In this document: piece by piece, positions 9,005 to 16,880 of the stretch
Layout of the letters: every line of letters starts with the position of its first letter
Numbering within the stretch: the stretch's first letter is position 1
Assembly: GCA_035935115.1 (NCBI GenBank)
Contig: DASYXK010000021.1
Span: 62,001 to 126,000, forward strand
Length of the DNA: 64,000 bases
Direction of reading: 5' to 3'
DNA from: TA-20 sp035935115
GTDB taxonomy: Archaea > Thermoproteota > Nitrososphaeria > Nitrososphaerales > Nitrosopumilaceae
Program-made: the position numbers and the translations under genes
Notes under the pieces: generated by a model
What the model was told of the DNA's origin: nothing
Seen by the model: the letters and a program-made list of their open reading frames with translations, nothing else
Database searches by the model: none

Positions 9005-9236
9005 TGCTAGATTTTCTTGTTTAATTGAAAATTGTAAACATTTTGGGAAAGTCCTCTATGTAGAGTATTCGTTATTCAAAAAACATTTGGCTAGAGACCA
9101 TGATCGTGACGAGCTCTATGAACTTGCATACCGAATGGGTATAATCGAGGATCCTTTCCGTTACCATAATCCTAGTTATGTTATTCAAAAAATTGCAGAT
9201 TTGTGCGTAATAAAGGAGCTTAAAAATGGAACTTGA
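8997..9236 (+). CDS. C2H2-like zinc-finger protein
   Basis: A 79-residue protein from the ATG at 8997 (a TTG two codons earlier is possible). It begins MSSARFSCLIENCKHFGKVLY, and CLIENC with the later FKKHLARDHD gives C-x4-C-x(about 20)-H-x4-H, close to a classical C2H2 zinc finger. The rest is helical (ELYELAYRMGI, YVIQKIADLCV). It probably binds nucleic acid. The stop overlaps the ATPase start by 11 bp, so the two are likely co-translated. Confidence 0.6.
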   Translation: MSSARFSCLIENCKHFGKVLYVEYSLFKKHLARDHDRDELYELAYRMGIIEDPFRYHNPSYVIQKIADLCVIKELKNGT

Positions 9237-10569
9237 CACCAAATATGATGTAAAAGACCCAGACATCTTATCAAAAATAGCCTTAGGTTACAGCTCTAAA
9301 ATTGTTGGTGAAGAAAATAATGTCAAATTTCTTTTTTGCGCATGTATTTCAAAAGACTTGCCAAGAAAATACAGACTGTCAACAATAATTACTAGTCAGA
9401 GTAGTGCAGGAAAATCAAACCTTGTTAATACTGTTCTTCGACCCTTTATGAAGGACGTTATAGATTTTACTGATTACACAAATGCATTTTTAAAAAGACA
9501 AAACAGAAGCATGGATGGAAAAATTTTCAAAATTGAACAAATGGAAAGAACAAACGAAAAAAATCAAGTTAGCATGTCAAGTTTGAAATTTTTACTATCA
9601 GAAGGCAAGCTAAGGGTTGGTCTAGTCGAGAGAGATGAAAAGGGAAAAAACACACCGCAAACTCTAGAAGTTAATGGGATACCTGTCTTTATTTCTACAT
9701 CTACTAACTTTAACATAGACGCCGAATCGTTGAATAGAACTTTTCTTATGCAAGTAGATGAGACAGAAGCTCAAACTAAGAAGATTGTCTCACATATTTG
9801 CAAGGATTATTCTATGCTTAGTATTAATGACCAATGGAACAGCGAGTTAAATGAATTAGAAAAGTTAGTTGGAATCTATAAAATGCTTGCTCATCAAATA
9901 ACCGACATCATAATACCTTTTGTCAATAAAATCGAGGATAGAATACCTACTGCAAATATTACCATACGAAGAGACTTGACAAAAATATTGAATCTAACAT
10001 CTGTTATTACCTTCCTTCATGCATCAAATAGAAAAAGAGTTCAGGATCTAAACGGTAAGGATTTCATAATTGATTCCTTTGGCAATACTGAAAAGCGATA
10101 TACGTATGCTTTAATTTCAGAACCTTCAGACTTCAAAGAAGCTCTTGAAATTGCAGATTCTACTATCAGACAGACTTTGAATAAACTGAATGAATCTTCT
10201 ATGGAAATTTATGAAAAAATTAAGCAGGCCTGTAAGGACAAAACATGGGAAAATCAAATCCAGGAAGTTTTAGACCAAAAGGCTACAGAGGGCGTTACTG
10301 TCAAAGAAATGTCAGCAATATTAAGAAAAAGCGACAATAGAACAAGAGAATTAATGAATCAATTGTGGTCTGTAGGGTATCTTACTAGGGAAAAGACAAA
10401 GTCAAAAGAATACCTTTACTATGTGACTGATAAGAAATTTGAAGAAATTAAAACTGACGACATACAATTTACTGAAGAAGAGTTAAACCAATGGATTGAA
10501 GAACAAACTGGCAAGCACTCTGAAAGACTCAAAGTTCTTAATCCGTCTGATAGTGTCGTCGTGTCATAG
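9226..10569 (+). CDS. P-loop ATPase with C-terminal winged helix, probable element replication protein
   Basis: A 447-residue protein. A P-loop SSAGKSN lies at residues 59-65, followed by a region with IFKIEQMER and a later FLLSEGKLRVGLVERDEKG, then PVFISTSTNF and ESLNRTFLMQVDE. This order resembles the ATPase/helicase part of plasmid and virus primase-helicase proteins. Residues 320-420 form a winged helix (VTVKEMSAILRKSDNRTRELM). It would act as the replicative or DNA-remodelling ATPase of the island. The family assignment is from motif pattern only; no primase domain is present. Confidence 0.6.
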   Translation: MELDTKYDVKDPDILSKIALGYSSKIVGEENNVKFLFCACISKDLPRKYRLSTIITSQSSAGKSNLVNTVLRPFMKDVIDFTDYTNAFLKRQNRSMDGKIFKIEQMERTNEKNQVSMSSLKFLLSEGKLRVGLVERDEKGKNTPQTLEVNGIPVFISTSTNFNIDAESLNRTFLMQVDETEAQTKKIVSHICKDYSMLSINDQWNSELNELEKLVGIYKMLAHQITDIIIPFVNKIEDRIPTANITIRRDLTKILNLTSVITFLHASNRKRVQDLNGKDFIIDSFGNTEKRYTYALISEPSDFKEALEIADSTIRQTLNKLNESSMEIYEKIKQACKDKTWENQIQEVLDQKATEGVTVKEMSAILRKSDNRTRELMNQLWSVGYLTREKTKSKEYLYYVTDKKFEEIKTDDIQFTEEELNQWIEEQTGKHSERLKVLNPSDSVVVS

Positions 10570-10862
10570 CAAAAAGCATAATCTGATCTTATTTTTGGCT
10601 AAAAGGCTCAATTATGCCACGATTTGATCAATCGTGTTATCTTTAGATCCTATTAGCCAGAACAAGTATAATTTTAAGAGATTGACAAACCACGATGACA
10701 CGAAAGATAATTGCCATATTTCTTAACTAATGATATAACACAGCTAACACACATGAACACAACTTTAAGAAATAACACGCATAAAATCACGCATACATAT
10801 TGTCATACACACTGTCACACGTATAACACAATTTGTAACACGACATTAAGAGGTTGTACCAC
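10570..10862 (+). other. ACAC-rich non-coding region, candidate origin or operator
   Basis: No ORF is found here. The second half (about 10720-10850) is packed with short ACAC, CACG and CACACG words, for example CACGATGACACG, AACACACATGAACACAAC, TCATACACACTGTCACACG and TAACACGACATTAAG. They are imperfect direct repeats rather than a clean array. The position between the replication-type ATPase and a ribbon-helix-helix protein fits iterons or an operator for that protein. A TATA box for the downstream gene could lie in GACATTAAGAGG. Confidence 0.4.
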
Positions 10863-11243
10863 ATGAAAACTAAAACAGCTTCAATTAGACTTGATAAAGA
10901 ATTATTTGATAATATTGACCAAGTATGTGAAAAGGAAGCTTGTTCACGTAATGATTTTATTAAAAATGCAATTGATCAAAGACTGAATGGCAGTAACGGT
11001 CATGCACAAAATTCACAAACCCCAAAGGCCTCAGGCATAATAGAATCCAAAGTTAAACCGAATAACTATGTCATAATGCTTGACAGAGACTTTAAACAAA
11101 CAAACGTGCCAAAATTTGACCTAGATCTACCTTCAGATTGTACTCTAATACATGTTAACGGCAAATATTACAGAACATGTAAAAATGATAATGAAAAATG
11201 GGATGAGATTAGAAAAGACCTTCCTGAATTTAGAAATGTTTGA
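10863..11243 (+). CDS. Ribbon-helix-helix DNA-binding protein
   Basis: A 126-residue protein from the ATG at 10863. The N-terminal 45 residues (TKTASIRLDKELFDNIDQV, then ACSRNDFIKNAIDQRL) match the CopG/Arc ribbon-helix-helix fold, which binds DNA as a dimer and often represses its own promoter or controls copy number. The C-terminal 70 residues contain a compact strand-rich unit (NYVIMLDRDF, CTLIHVNGKYYRTC) of unknown role. The ACAC-rich stretch just upstream is a natural binding-site candidate. Confidence 0.7.
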   Translation: MKTKTASIRLDKELFDNIDQVCEKEACSRNDFIKNAIDQRLNGSNGHAQNSQTPKASGIIESKVKPNNYVIMLDRDFKQTNVPKFDLDLPSDCTLIHVNGKYYRTCKNDNEKWDEIRKDLPEFRNV

Positions 11244-11352
11244 ATATCAAATAAGGAAATATAATCGATCTCGCATCTAGAAGAATGTTAACTAAGACAT
11301 TTTGAGAAAAGACACACGAAAGTTAAATAGACCTCTAGGCACATAGTTAATC

Positions 11353-11447
11353 AGGTGGGTAAATTCCATTGTTTACTCAATGGAGTCTGTTCCGAACAAA
11401 TGATGCTCAGGGATCTGGGATGGGATAAGTAGGAACAGGTTCACCAC
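11353..11447 (+). ncRNA. Candidate structured RNA of the island
   Basis: Three nested helices can be drawn. GGTG (11354-11357) pairs with CACC (11442-11445) and closes the structure. Inside, ATTCCATTG (11363-11371) pairs with CAATGGAGT (11378-11386) around a 6-nt loop, with one G-U pair. CTGTTCC (11387-11393) pairs with GGAACAG (11432-11438), enclosing a G-rich loop with CAGGGATCTGGGAT. A TATA-like AGTTAAATAG is centred near 11326, so transcription should begin near 11352, exactly at the outer helix. It overlaps the DUF3800 stop by a few bases on the other strand. I do not recognise the RNA family. Confidence 0.45.
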
Positions 11448-12133
11448 ATTACTTTACTAGTCCAATCCCATTTGCTCTTATGTTTTATTTTGTTTTTAAT
11501 TATGTCATAATATTGGCTATTTTTCCTTTCAAATTTTGAAAACACTGCACTAGCAACATAATCCGCGATCTGTAAACAAGCTTCACTTTCTGAATTTTCA
11601 TGCTCTATCTTTGTATTTATATCATAATAGAATTTTTTTCCTTGTGTAAGAAAGCTTATCTTGTCCTCACAATATGCATTAAAATGTTTTCGGGCTTTTT
11701 TGGTCAAACTCCTATCAATCACAAAGTGTATGGTATTATACACTGATGTTGTTTTCAAATACTCTTCTACAATTGTTTTTATTGTATGATCTACTGTAAT
11801 GAAATTGTAAAGAAGAATTGCATCATTCCTAATATTAGATTTAACACTATCTTTACTGATAACTGCGATACCTATGCTAATATCAAATGTAGCAATCAGT
11901 TTAAGAAATTTATTTCGTGTTTTTGGGGTATCCTCTGAGAATTTAAATTCAGATATTTTACGCTTTTTTCTATTCTGTGTGTTTATATTCATTAATAATC
12001 TACGACATTTATTTCTAAGAAACATTGGCACATCATTAATCATAATTATATAACTGATCACAAAAAATTCTGAAGATTTTTGTTTAAAACCCAAATCTCC
12101 TGATTCATCTACAAATACACTAACATCTGGCAA
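11441..12133 (-). CDS. DUF3800 domain protein
   Basis: A 230-residue protein with the DUF3800 signature: an N-terminal VFVDESGDLGF with conserved acidic residues, a middle FVIDRS on a core strand, and C-terminal CLQIADYVASAVF. DUF3800 proteins are predicted to have an RNase H-like fold with the acidic residues at an active site, but their biochemical activity is not established. They are frequent on mobile elements and in defence neighbourhoods. Here the gene lies between the candidate RNA and the integrase. Confidence 0.8.
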   Translation of the reverse strand: MPDVSVFVDESGDLGFKQKSSEFFVISYIIMINDVPMFLRNKCRRLLMNINTQNRKKRKISEFKFSEDTPKTRNKFLKLIATFDISIGIAVISKDSVKSNIRNDAILLYNFITVDHTIKTIVEEYLKTTSVYNTIHFVIDRSLTKKARKHFNAYCEDKISFLTQGKKFYYDINTKIEHENSESEACLQIADYVASAVFSKFERKNSQYYDIIKNKIKHKSKWDWTSKVMW

Positions 12134-12222
12134 TTCGATCAGAATTCTATCTTATCATTAATAAAACCACGCTAGAATTATGTCTGCTCTGAGCTGATCA
12201 GACGGCCTTTTATAACTGATTC

Positions 12223-13392
12223 CTATCTCTCTTCGTTTCGTTTTAGAAATTCTAAAAATGAAGGATCTTTAGCTCTCAAGTAGCGTTCTACCTCTGCGTA
12301 TTTTTCAAGCATATCGGATTGATTGTTTTGAATTTTCTCCAAGTCTCGTTCTATTTTGCTATAATCTGTAATTGTAAGATATGGTATAGCTTTTTGATAG
12401 AGTTGAATTTGCTGTTTATTTGATAGGGTGTAGTATGTATCCAAGTATTCATGGTGGCCCATTAAGGCATGAGCAAAATTAGATCCTGACACATTACTAA
12501 CAACAGTATAGAAATATTCTCTAAATGCATGGAAATGTATTACTTTTCTTCCGTTTCGAGCTAGGCGATTTAATTCTGGAACCTTTGCGATTCTCCTTTC
12601 TAGAGTTTTTTGAAGTAAAATTGCGTCTGATAATTGTTCTTCTAGCTTTGGTAACAGACCCTTTAAGCTACTTGTTCTAATTTTACTTGTTCGCCCAAAT
12701 ATTCTAAGACCATCTAATTGTGAATTTGTGTTATCTTCTTTCCAACCAAAATATCTTTTTAGATAATCCTTTAACGCCTCTGAAGCTTCGTTTGTCAGAA
12801 ATGTCTCTCTATCCTCTCTTGATTTTGATGTTTCAGCTCTTACATTAATTTTTACAGGTTCCTGATTAAATTCAACATCTGCTAGTGTTAGACCAGCTAT
12901 TTCACCGACTCTCATACCGCTTGATATGGCTACAAGTATGGCAGTTTCTAGTTTAGCATCTAGGTTACGAAATAATTTAACTAGAATTTCTTTGGTTAAA
13001 GCCTCTTTTTTTACTCGTCTGACTTTTGGAAGCTTAACCCTTTGTTTGCATTTTTCTGAAAAAACTTCTACTTGCAAGTGTGTAAAATAGCCTTTAACGA
13101 CTGTGAACCAAAGCCTTATGCTCTTGGGTTTGATTCCTTTTTTGTCGAGAAAAATAACATACTCGTTTAGAACGTTGTAAACGTCTAGCTCTTGATTTTG
13201 TATTCTTGTTGTAAGTTGTATTTCATCACAATTGTATTTTTCTTTTAAAAATATTCTAAATCCATTTTTTATGCCTATGATTGCAGTACGATATGAATTA
13301 ACAGATGCCTGACTATGAGATTGAATGTATATTCTATCTAAGTAATCTCGTAGTGCATGATCAGGCGTTGTATCTTTAATTTTTAGACTCAA
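12223..13392 (-). CDS. Tyrosine recombinase / integrase
   Basis: A 389-residue integrase. An N-terminal SAM-like DNA-binding domain covers about residues 10-115. The catalytic core follows: Arg161 in SSGMRVGEIAGL, His288 and Arg291 in HAFREYF, His313/314 in MGHHEYLD, and Tyr320 or Tyr321 in LDTYYTLSN. All catalytic residues are present, so the enzyme looks active. The C-terminal 50 residues are charged and helical. It sits at the right edge of the island with its start facing purC, as expected of an element integrase. Confidence 0.9.
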   Translation of the reverse strand: MSLKIKDTTPDHALRDYLDRIYIQSHSQASVNSYRTAIIGIKNGFRIFLKEKYNCDEIQLTTRIQNQELDVYNVLNEYVIFLDKKGIKPKSIRLWFTVVKGYFTHLQVEVFSEKCKQRVKLPKVRRVKKEALTKEILVKLFRNLDAKLETAILVAISSGMRVGEIAGLTLADVEFNQEPVKINVRAETSKSREDRETFLTNEASEALKDYLKRYFGWKEDNTNSQLDGLRIFGRTSKIRTSSLKGLLPKLEEQLSDAILLQKTLERRIAKVPELNRLARNGRKVIHFHAFREYFYTVVSNVSGSNFAHALMGHHEYLDTYYTLSNKQQIQLYQKAIPYLTITDYSKIERDLEKIQNNQSDMLEKYAEVERYLRAKDPSFLEFLKRNEER

Positions 13393-13492
13393 GTTATCTC
13401 TGAACCTCGTACATTTTGAATTTAAGCGATATGGCTATTTGCACAATATAGTAGAGTTAGACTTTATAATTAACCATAAATTATTTTATTTT

Positions 13493-13870
13493 ATGAGAAA
13501 AAGTTTTCTTGCCGTAATATGTGGTGGTGTTGCTACTGTGACAATAGTTGTAACCCTGTTAATTATCCAAGGACCGACTGAGGAATATGCTATATTTTTA
13601 GATCCATTCAAGGATAAGCAATCACTAGTTACTGATACCCATGTAACAGTTCAAAATGTAGGAAAAGAATCTCTTACTAATGTTAAAGTAGACTATGGGG
13701 GAAGTAGTAAACCTGATATTATTCCTATGTTAAAACCTAGAGAAAAAGTAATACTTTCACCATCTGCTGGAAGTGATCTTCAGGAAGTTACTGTAACAAC
13801 AGATCAAGGAGTTCACGTTACTAAACCCTATAGAACCCCAATAAACATGCCAGGCATGATGGGTTCATAG
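13493..13870 (+). CDS. Membrane-anchored hypothetical protein
   Basis: A 126-residue protein from the ATG at 13493. Residues 5-25 (LAVICGGVATVTIVVTLLII) form a single membrane anchor. The remainder is a small beta-rich extracellular domain (THVTVQNVGKESLTNVKVDYG) with the look of a CARDB or Ig-like fold, ending in a Met-rich PINMPGMMGS. A TATA-like TTTATAATTAACC precedes it by about 25 nt. The function is unknown. Confidence 0.6.
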   Translation: MRKSFLAVICGGVATVTIVVTLLIIQGPTEEYAIFLDPFKDKQSLVTDTHVTVQNVGKESLTNVKVDYGGSSKPDIIPMLKPREKVILSPSAGSDLQEVTVTTDQGVHVTKPYRTPINMPGMMGS

Positions 13871-13921
13871 CAGAACATATTTTGTATCAGTTTAAATCTA
13901 ACGCTGATCAACGACGCGTGT

Positions 13922-14749
13922 TTGAAGTTCCTTCGTTCAGGTAAGGTAAAAGACATTTACGAATTGGATGATGGAAATTTGCTTTTCCATTTTAGTGACA
14001 GGGTTTCTGCATTTGACGTAAAGTTTCCTACTCCCATTCCAAGAAAAGGAGAAGTTCTTTGCAAATTTGCTGAATTCTGGTTCAAAAAAATTCAAACACC
14101 AAATCACTATGTAAGAACAGAAACAAAAGACAAAATGGTTGTAAAAAAAATGGAAATGATTCCAATAGAATGTGTTGTTAGAGGGTATTTCTATGGGAGT
14201 TTAATTCAGAGATGGAAGGAAGATCAAGTCACAATCCCAAAAAATACTGATACTAGAATTGCGGCAAAGATGCCAGAACCTGTATTTGATCCTACGACAA
14301 AATCGGAGACACACGATCTTCCAATTACCAAAAGTTTGGCCTTGGATAAGGGTCTTGTCAGCTCAAAAGATTATGATTGGTTGGAAGAAACATCTATTGG
14401 TATTTACAAAAACATGTCTAAAATAGCAGAAAAAGCTGGATTCATCTTAGCTGATTTGAAATTAGAATTTGGAAAATCGTCTAATACCATATTGTTAGGT
14501 GATTCCATTGGTCCCGATGAATATAGAATGTGGTCAAAGGATGCATATCAAGTAGGTAAAACACAAGAAAGTTTTGACAAGCAACTCTTACGTGATTGGT
14601 TGGCAGCACGTGGATATCAAAAAAAGTTTGAAGATGATAGAAATGCCGGTAAAGAACCAACCGCACCAGAATTACCGTCAGAACTATCACATGAAATGTC
14701 ATCTAAGTACATAGCTGCATACGAACATATTACTGGTCACTCACTTTGA
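13922..14749 (+). CDS. purC: Phosphoribosylaminoimidazole-succinocarboxamide synthase PurC
   Basis: A 275-residue SAICAR synthase from a TTG start. It opens with FLRSGKVKDIYELDDGNLLF, typical of the family, and carries the ATP and substrate motifs IECVVRGYFYGS, FILADLKLEFG and DEYRMWSKDAYQVGK. It joins aspartate to CAIR using ATP. The gene lies 6.7 kb from purF, with the accessory island between them. purE and purK, which make its substrate CAIR, are at 38.0 and 42.6 kb. Confidence 0.93.
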   Translation: MKFLRSGKVKDIYELDDGNLLFHFSDRVSAFDVKFPTPIPRKGEVLCKFAEFWFKKIQTPNHYVRTETKDKMVVKKMEMIPIECVVRGYFYGSLIQRWKEDQVTIPKNTDTRIAAKMPEPVFDPTTKSETHDLPITKSLALDKGLVSSKDYDWLEETSIGIYKNMSKIAEKAGFILADLKLEFGKSSNTILLGDSIGPDEYRMWSKDAYQVGKTQESFDKQLLRDWLAARGYQKKFEDDRNAGKEPTAPELPSELSHEMSSKYIAAYEHITGHSL

Positions 14750-15085
14750 CTCGAATTTTAACTTAGATCGGACCTTAAAATTTCTTATTTTGCTCATTGC
14801 ATGGTATCATAATGGCTAGAATTTCCCAAAATGTTATTTTTTACAAAATTTTTGGGATTTTTTGTAATGCTACTATATGTATAGGAATGGTAACATATTG
14901 ATGATTATGATAGTACTTTGATTAGTATATAGTACTTTGATTAGTATATAGTACTCTTAATAGTAGAAGGACTCTTTTTTTAAAAACCTTAATCAGATTT
15001 TTAGTAGCATAAAAAAAAGTAACGTATTGACTAACAAAATATGATGTTGTGATCTTTTAGTAATAATTATAATTCAAAGGAGGAA
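14750..15085. other. 336-bp intergenic region before ArsR-type gene
   Basis: No ORF of note. The region holds a near-perfect tandem repeat (14911-14965, listed separately), a T-run that could terminate purC transcription near 14840-14860, and the promoter and strong ribosome-binding site (AAAGGAGGA) of the regulator at 15086. A further AT-rich stretch (14975-15060) shows nothing definite. Confidence 0.6.
14911..14965 (+). repeat. 19-bp tandem repeat, candidate operator
   Basis: The unit TAGTACTTTGATTAGTATA occurs twice back to back (14911-14929 and 14930-14948), followed by a diverged third partial unit, TAGTACTCTTAATAGTA (14949-14965). Each unit contains TAGTA words in both halves. The array lies about 120-170 bp upstream of an ArsR-type regulator and in no coding frame, so it may be its binding site or another regulator's. 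Confidence 0.7.
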
Positions 15086-15628
15086 ATGTCCACTTTACTC
15101 CAAAAAGACATCAAAATAAATCGTATCGTTACAACTAACGTAGAACAGGCAAAAGCGCTAGATGACCCTGCAAGAATTAAGATTCTACAAATTCTATATC
15201 ATAAACAGTTTTCAGCAGAACAAATAGTGGAAGAATTACACAAAACAGGTTACAATAAAGCTACAACTACAATCCGACATCATCTGGATGTTTTAAAACG
15301 GGCAGGTCTTGTGGAAATTGTAAAAATGGAAGAAATTCGAGGGGCAGTAATGAAATTTTATGGAACGTCAATTAAGCTTCTAGGATATGACGTACCTCCA
15401 AACTTTGATTCTGATTATTCTAAAACAATAACTGATGCATCAATAACGATGCAGAAGATGATAAAAAATATTGTTCAAAATAATATATCTAAATCAAAAA
15501 AGAAAAATATCGAAAAACGTACTAGTGCGGAACAAAACTATGATCAATACCTCTTGATAGAAATAATAAATAGGGCACTAACAAAAGTCTTAGAAAATCA
15601 CGGTTCTAACTTAATACAAAAAAAGTAA
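15086..15628 (+). CDS. ArsR-type winged-helix transcription regulator
   Basis: A 180-residue protein. Residues 22-100 form a winged helix of the ArsR/HTH_20 type (AKALDDPARIKILQILY, then TTTIRHHLDVLKRAGLVEIV). The C-terminal 80 residues are helical and basic, suitable for dimerisation, with no metal-binding CxC motif, so metal sensing is unlikely. A strong ribosome-binding site, AAAGGAGGA, precedes the ATG, unlike most genes in this window. The tandem repeats upstream suggest self-control. Confidence 0.8.
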   Translation: MSTLLQKDIKINRIVTTNVEQAKALDDPARIKILQILYHKQFSAEQIVEELHKTGYNKATTTIRHHLDVLKRAGLVEIVKMEEIRGAVMKFYGTSIKLLGYDVPPNFDSDYSKTITDASITMQKMIKNIVQNNISKSKKKNIEKRTSAEQNYDQYLLIEIINRALTKVLENHGSNLIQKK

Positions 15629-15634
15629 ATTATT

Positions 15635-16051
15635 CTAGTTTATGTCAATGGAAAAAATTCCTCTTGAATCTGGATTTTGTAGAGTCTTGATCATTTGACG
15701 AGGAATGGAATCTGAAGCCAAATCACAATGAATTGCCAATGTCCGCGGGCAGATAAAAGAGCTTTTTCTAATTACAATATCGTGAGGATTTGCTAAAATT
15801 AAATTCTCGTGACCGTTACCTTTGACTTTAAAAGAAACATCTTTTACTGATATTGTAAATAAAATTTCTGATTTAGAATTTCGCATAAGATTTTTCATTT
15901 GTTCTGGTATGTCATTACAACCGCAAGATGCTTCAACTCCAATAATACAATCTCCATTTAATGTAAGATCTGGTTCTGTTGTTATCTCAATTGTTTTTGG
16001 ATGAAGTGATCTAATATTTTTGTGACCATTAAACGAGATCTCAAAATGCAT
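15635..16051 (-). CDS. DUF371 domain protein
   Basis: A 138-residue protein matching the archaeal DUF371 pattern: a start with NGHKNIRSLHPKTIEITTE, then DCIIGVEASCGCNDIP, VKGNGHENLILANPHDIVIRKS and a repeat-like end with FICPRTLAIHCDLASDSIPR. DUF371 proteins are conserved across archaea and have no established function. The gene is divergent from psmA, with only about 50 bp between starts. Confidence 0.8.
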   Translation of the reverse strand: MHFEISFNGHKNIRSLHPKTIEITTEPDLTLNGDCIIGVEASCGCNDIPEQMKNLMRNSKSEILFTISVKDVSFKVKGNGHENLILANPHDIVIRKSSFICPRTLAIHCDLASDSIPRQMIKTLQNPDSRGIFSIDIN

Positions 16052-16103
16052 GATCGCATATCTGTATAGACTTAAATTAAACCTTCAAAGGATGAGAATT
16101 GAA

Positions 16104-16841
16104 ATGTTACCAGCCGCTTCAGGTTATGATAGAGCAATCACTGTTTTTTCACCAGATGGAAGACTTTACCAAGTGGAATATGCAATTGAAACAGTAAGAC
16201 GTGGAACACTTGCAATCGGAATAAAATGTAAAGATGGAATAATTCTTGCAGTTGAAGAAAAACCAAGAAAATTACAAAATTCAGAAATCACGCAAAAGAT
16301 ATTTCAAGTAGATGATCATATTGGAGTTGCCGCTGCAGGATACATTCCTGATGCTAGGTCGCAAGTTGATAATGCAAGATTTTTCTCACAATCAAACAGA
16401 ATGATTTACGATGAACCTATAGAGGTAGAATCAGTCGCAAAACATCTTGCTGACCAATGTCAGCAATTTACTCAATATGCTGGAGTTAGACCCTTTGGAG
16501 TGGCATTGATTATTGCTGGTATAGATAAGAGTGGAAGTTCAGTATTTCTGACTGATCCAAGTGGTACATACATCTCATATGATGCAGTTGCTATTGGTTC
16601 TGGTTCAGATCAGGTAACAGAATACTTGGAAAAGTATTACAAAAAAGACATGTCATTAGAAGAAGCAGCAGAACTTGCTATCGAATCAATATATCTTGTA
16701 AGTGAAGAAAAAGAGGGTACAAAACATGTTAAAATGGCGCAAATACTAAACGATGCAAAAGTTCTAACAAAAACTTTAGAAAAAGATATTGAAAAATATG
16801 CTATAAAGGCAAAAGATTCTGCAGCTAAAAGACAAAAATAA
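16104..16841 (+). CDS. psmA: Proteasome subunit alpha
   Basis: A 20S proteasome alpha subunit of about 245 residues. The family signature YDRAITVFSPDGRLYQVEYA stands at the N-terminus, followed by VRRGTLAIGIKCKDG. Alpha subunits form the outer heptameric rings and gate entry to the proteolytic chamber. I chose the ATG at 16104 (MLPAASGYD) because it matches the expected alpha N-terminus; an ATG at 16092 is also possible, and an open frame extends to 16050. No beta subunit is in the window. Confidence 0.92.
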   Translation: MLPAASGYDRAITVFSPDGRLYQVEYAIETVRRGTLAIGIKCKDGIILAVEEKPRKLQNSEITQKIFQVDDHIGVAAAGYIPDARSQVDNARFFSQSNRMIYDEPIEVESVAKHLADQCQQFTQYAGVRPFGVALIIAGIDKSGSSVFLTDPSGTYISYDAVAIGSGSDQVTEYLEKYYKKDMSLEEAAELAIESIYLVSEEKEGTKHVKMAQILNDAKVLTKTLEKDIEKYAIKAKDSAAKRQK

Positions 16842-16880
16842 TCTCTACTATTTTATAACGCAACAGAGAATTTTGATTCA

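Larger units (their letters stand above)
7248..13392. mobile_element. Putative integrated element (integrase, replication ATPase, tiny zinc-finger ORFs)
   Basis: The stretch between the purine operon and purC holds no housekeeping gene. It carries a run of very short overlapping ORFs, a replication-like P-loop ATPase, a ribbon-helix-helix regulator, a candidate RNA, a DUF3800 protein and, at its right edge, a tyrosine integrase. This gene set is typical of integrated plasmids or viruses of archaea. I could not find a convincing attachment repeat or a tRNA gene at either edge, so the borders are approximate. Whether the 7248-7952 gene belongs is unclear. Confidence 0.6.

Noticed and set aside
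8036..13434. CCATATCG at about 8036 and CGATATGG at about 13427 as inverted ends of the island
   Set aside because: Only eight bases, and the inverted orientation is not what a tyrosine integrase leaves.
7198..13466. 9-bp direct repeat TAGACTTTA at 7198-7206 and 13458-13466 as attachment sites of the island
   Set aside because: Nine bases in AT-rich flanks can arise by chance, the right copy lies within a normal promoter (TTTATAATTAACC), and no longer match surrounds it. No tRNA or other usual target is present.
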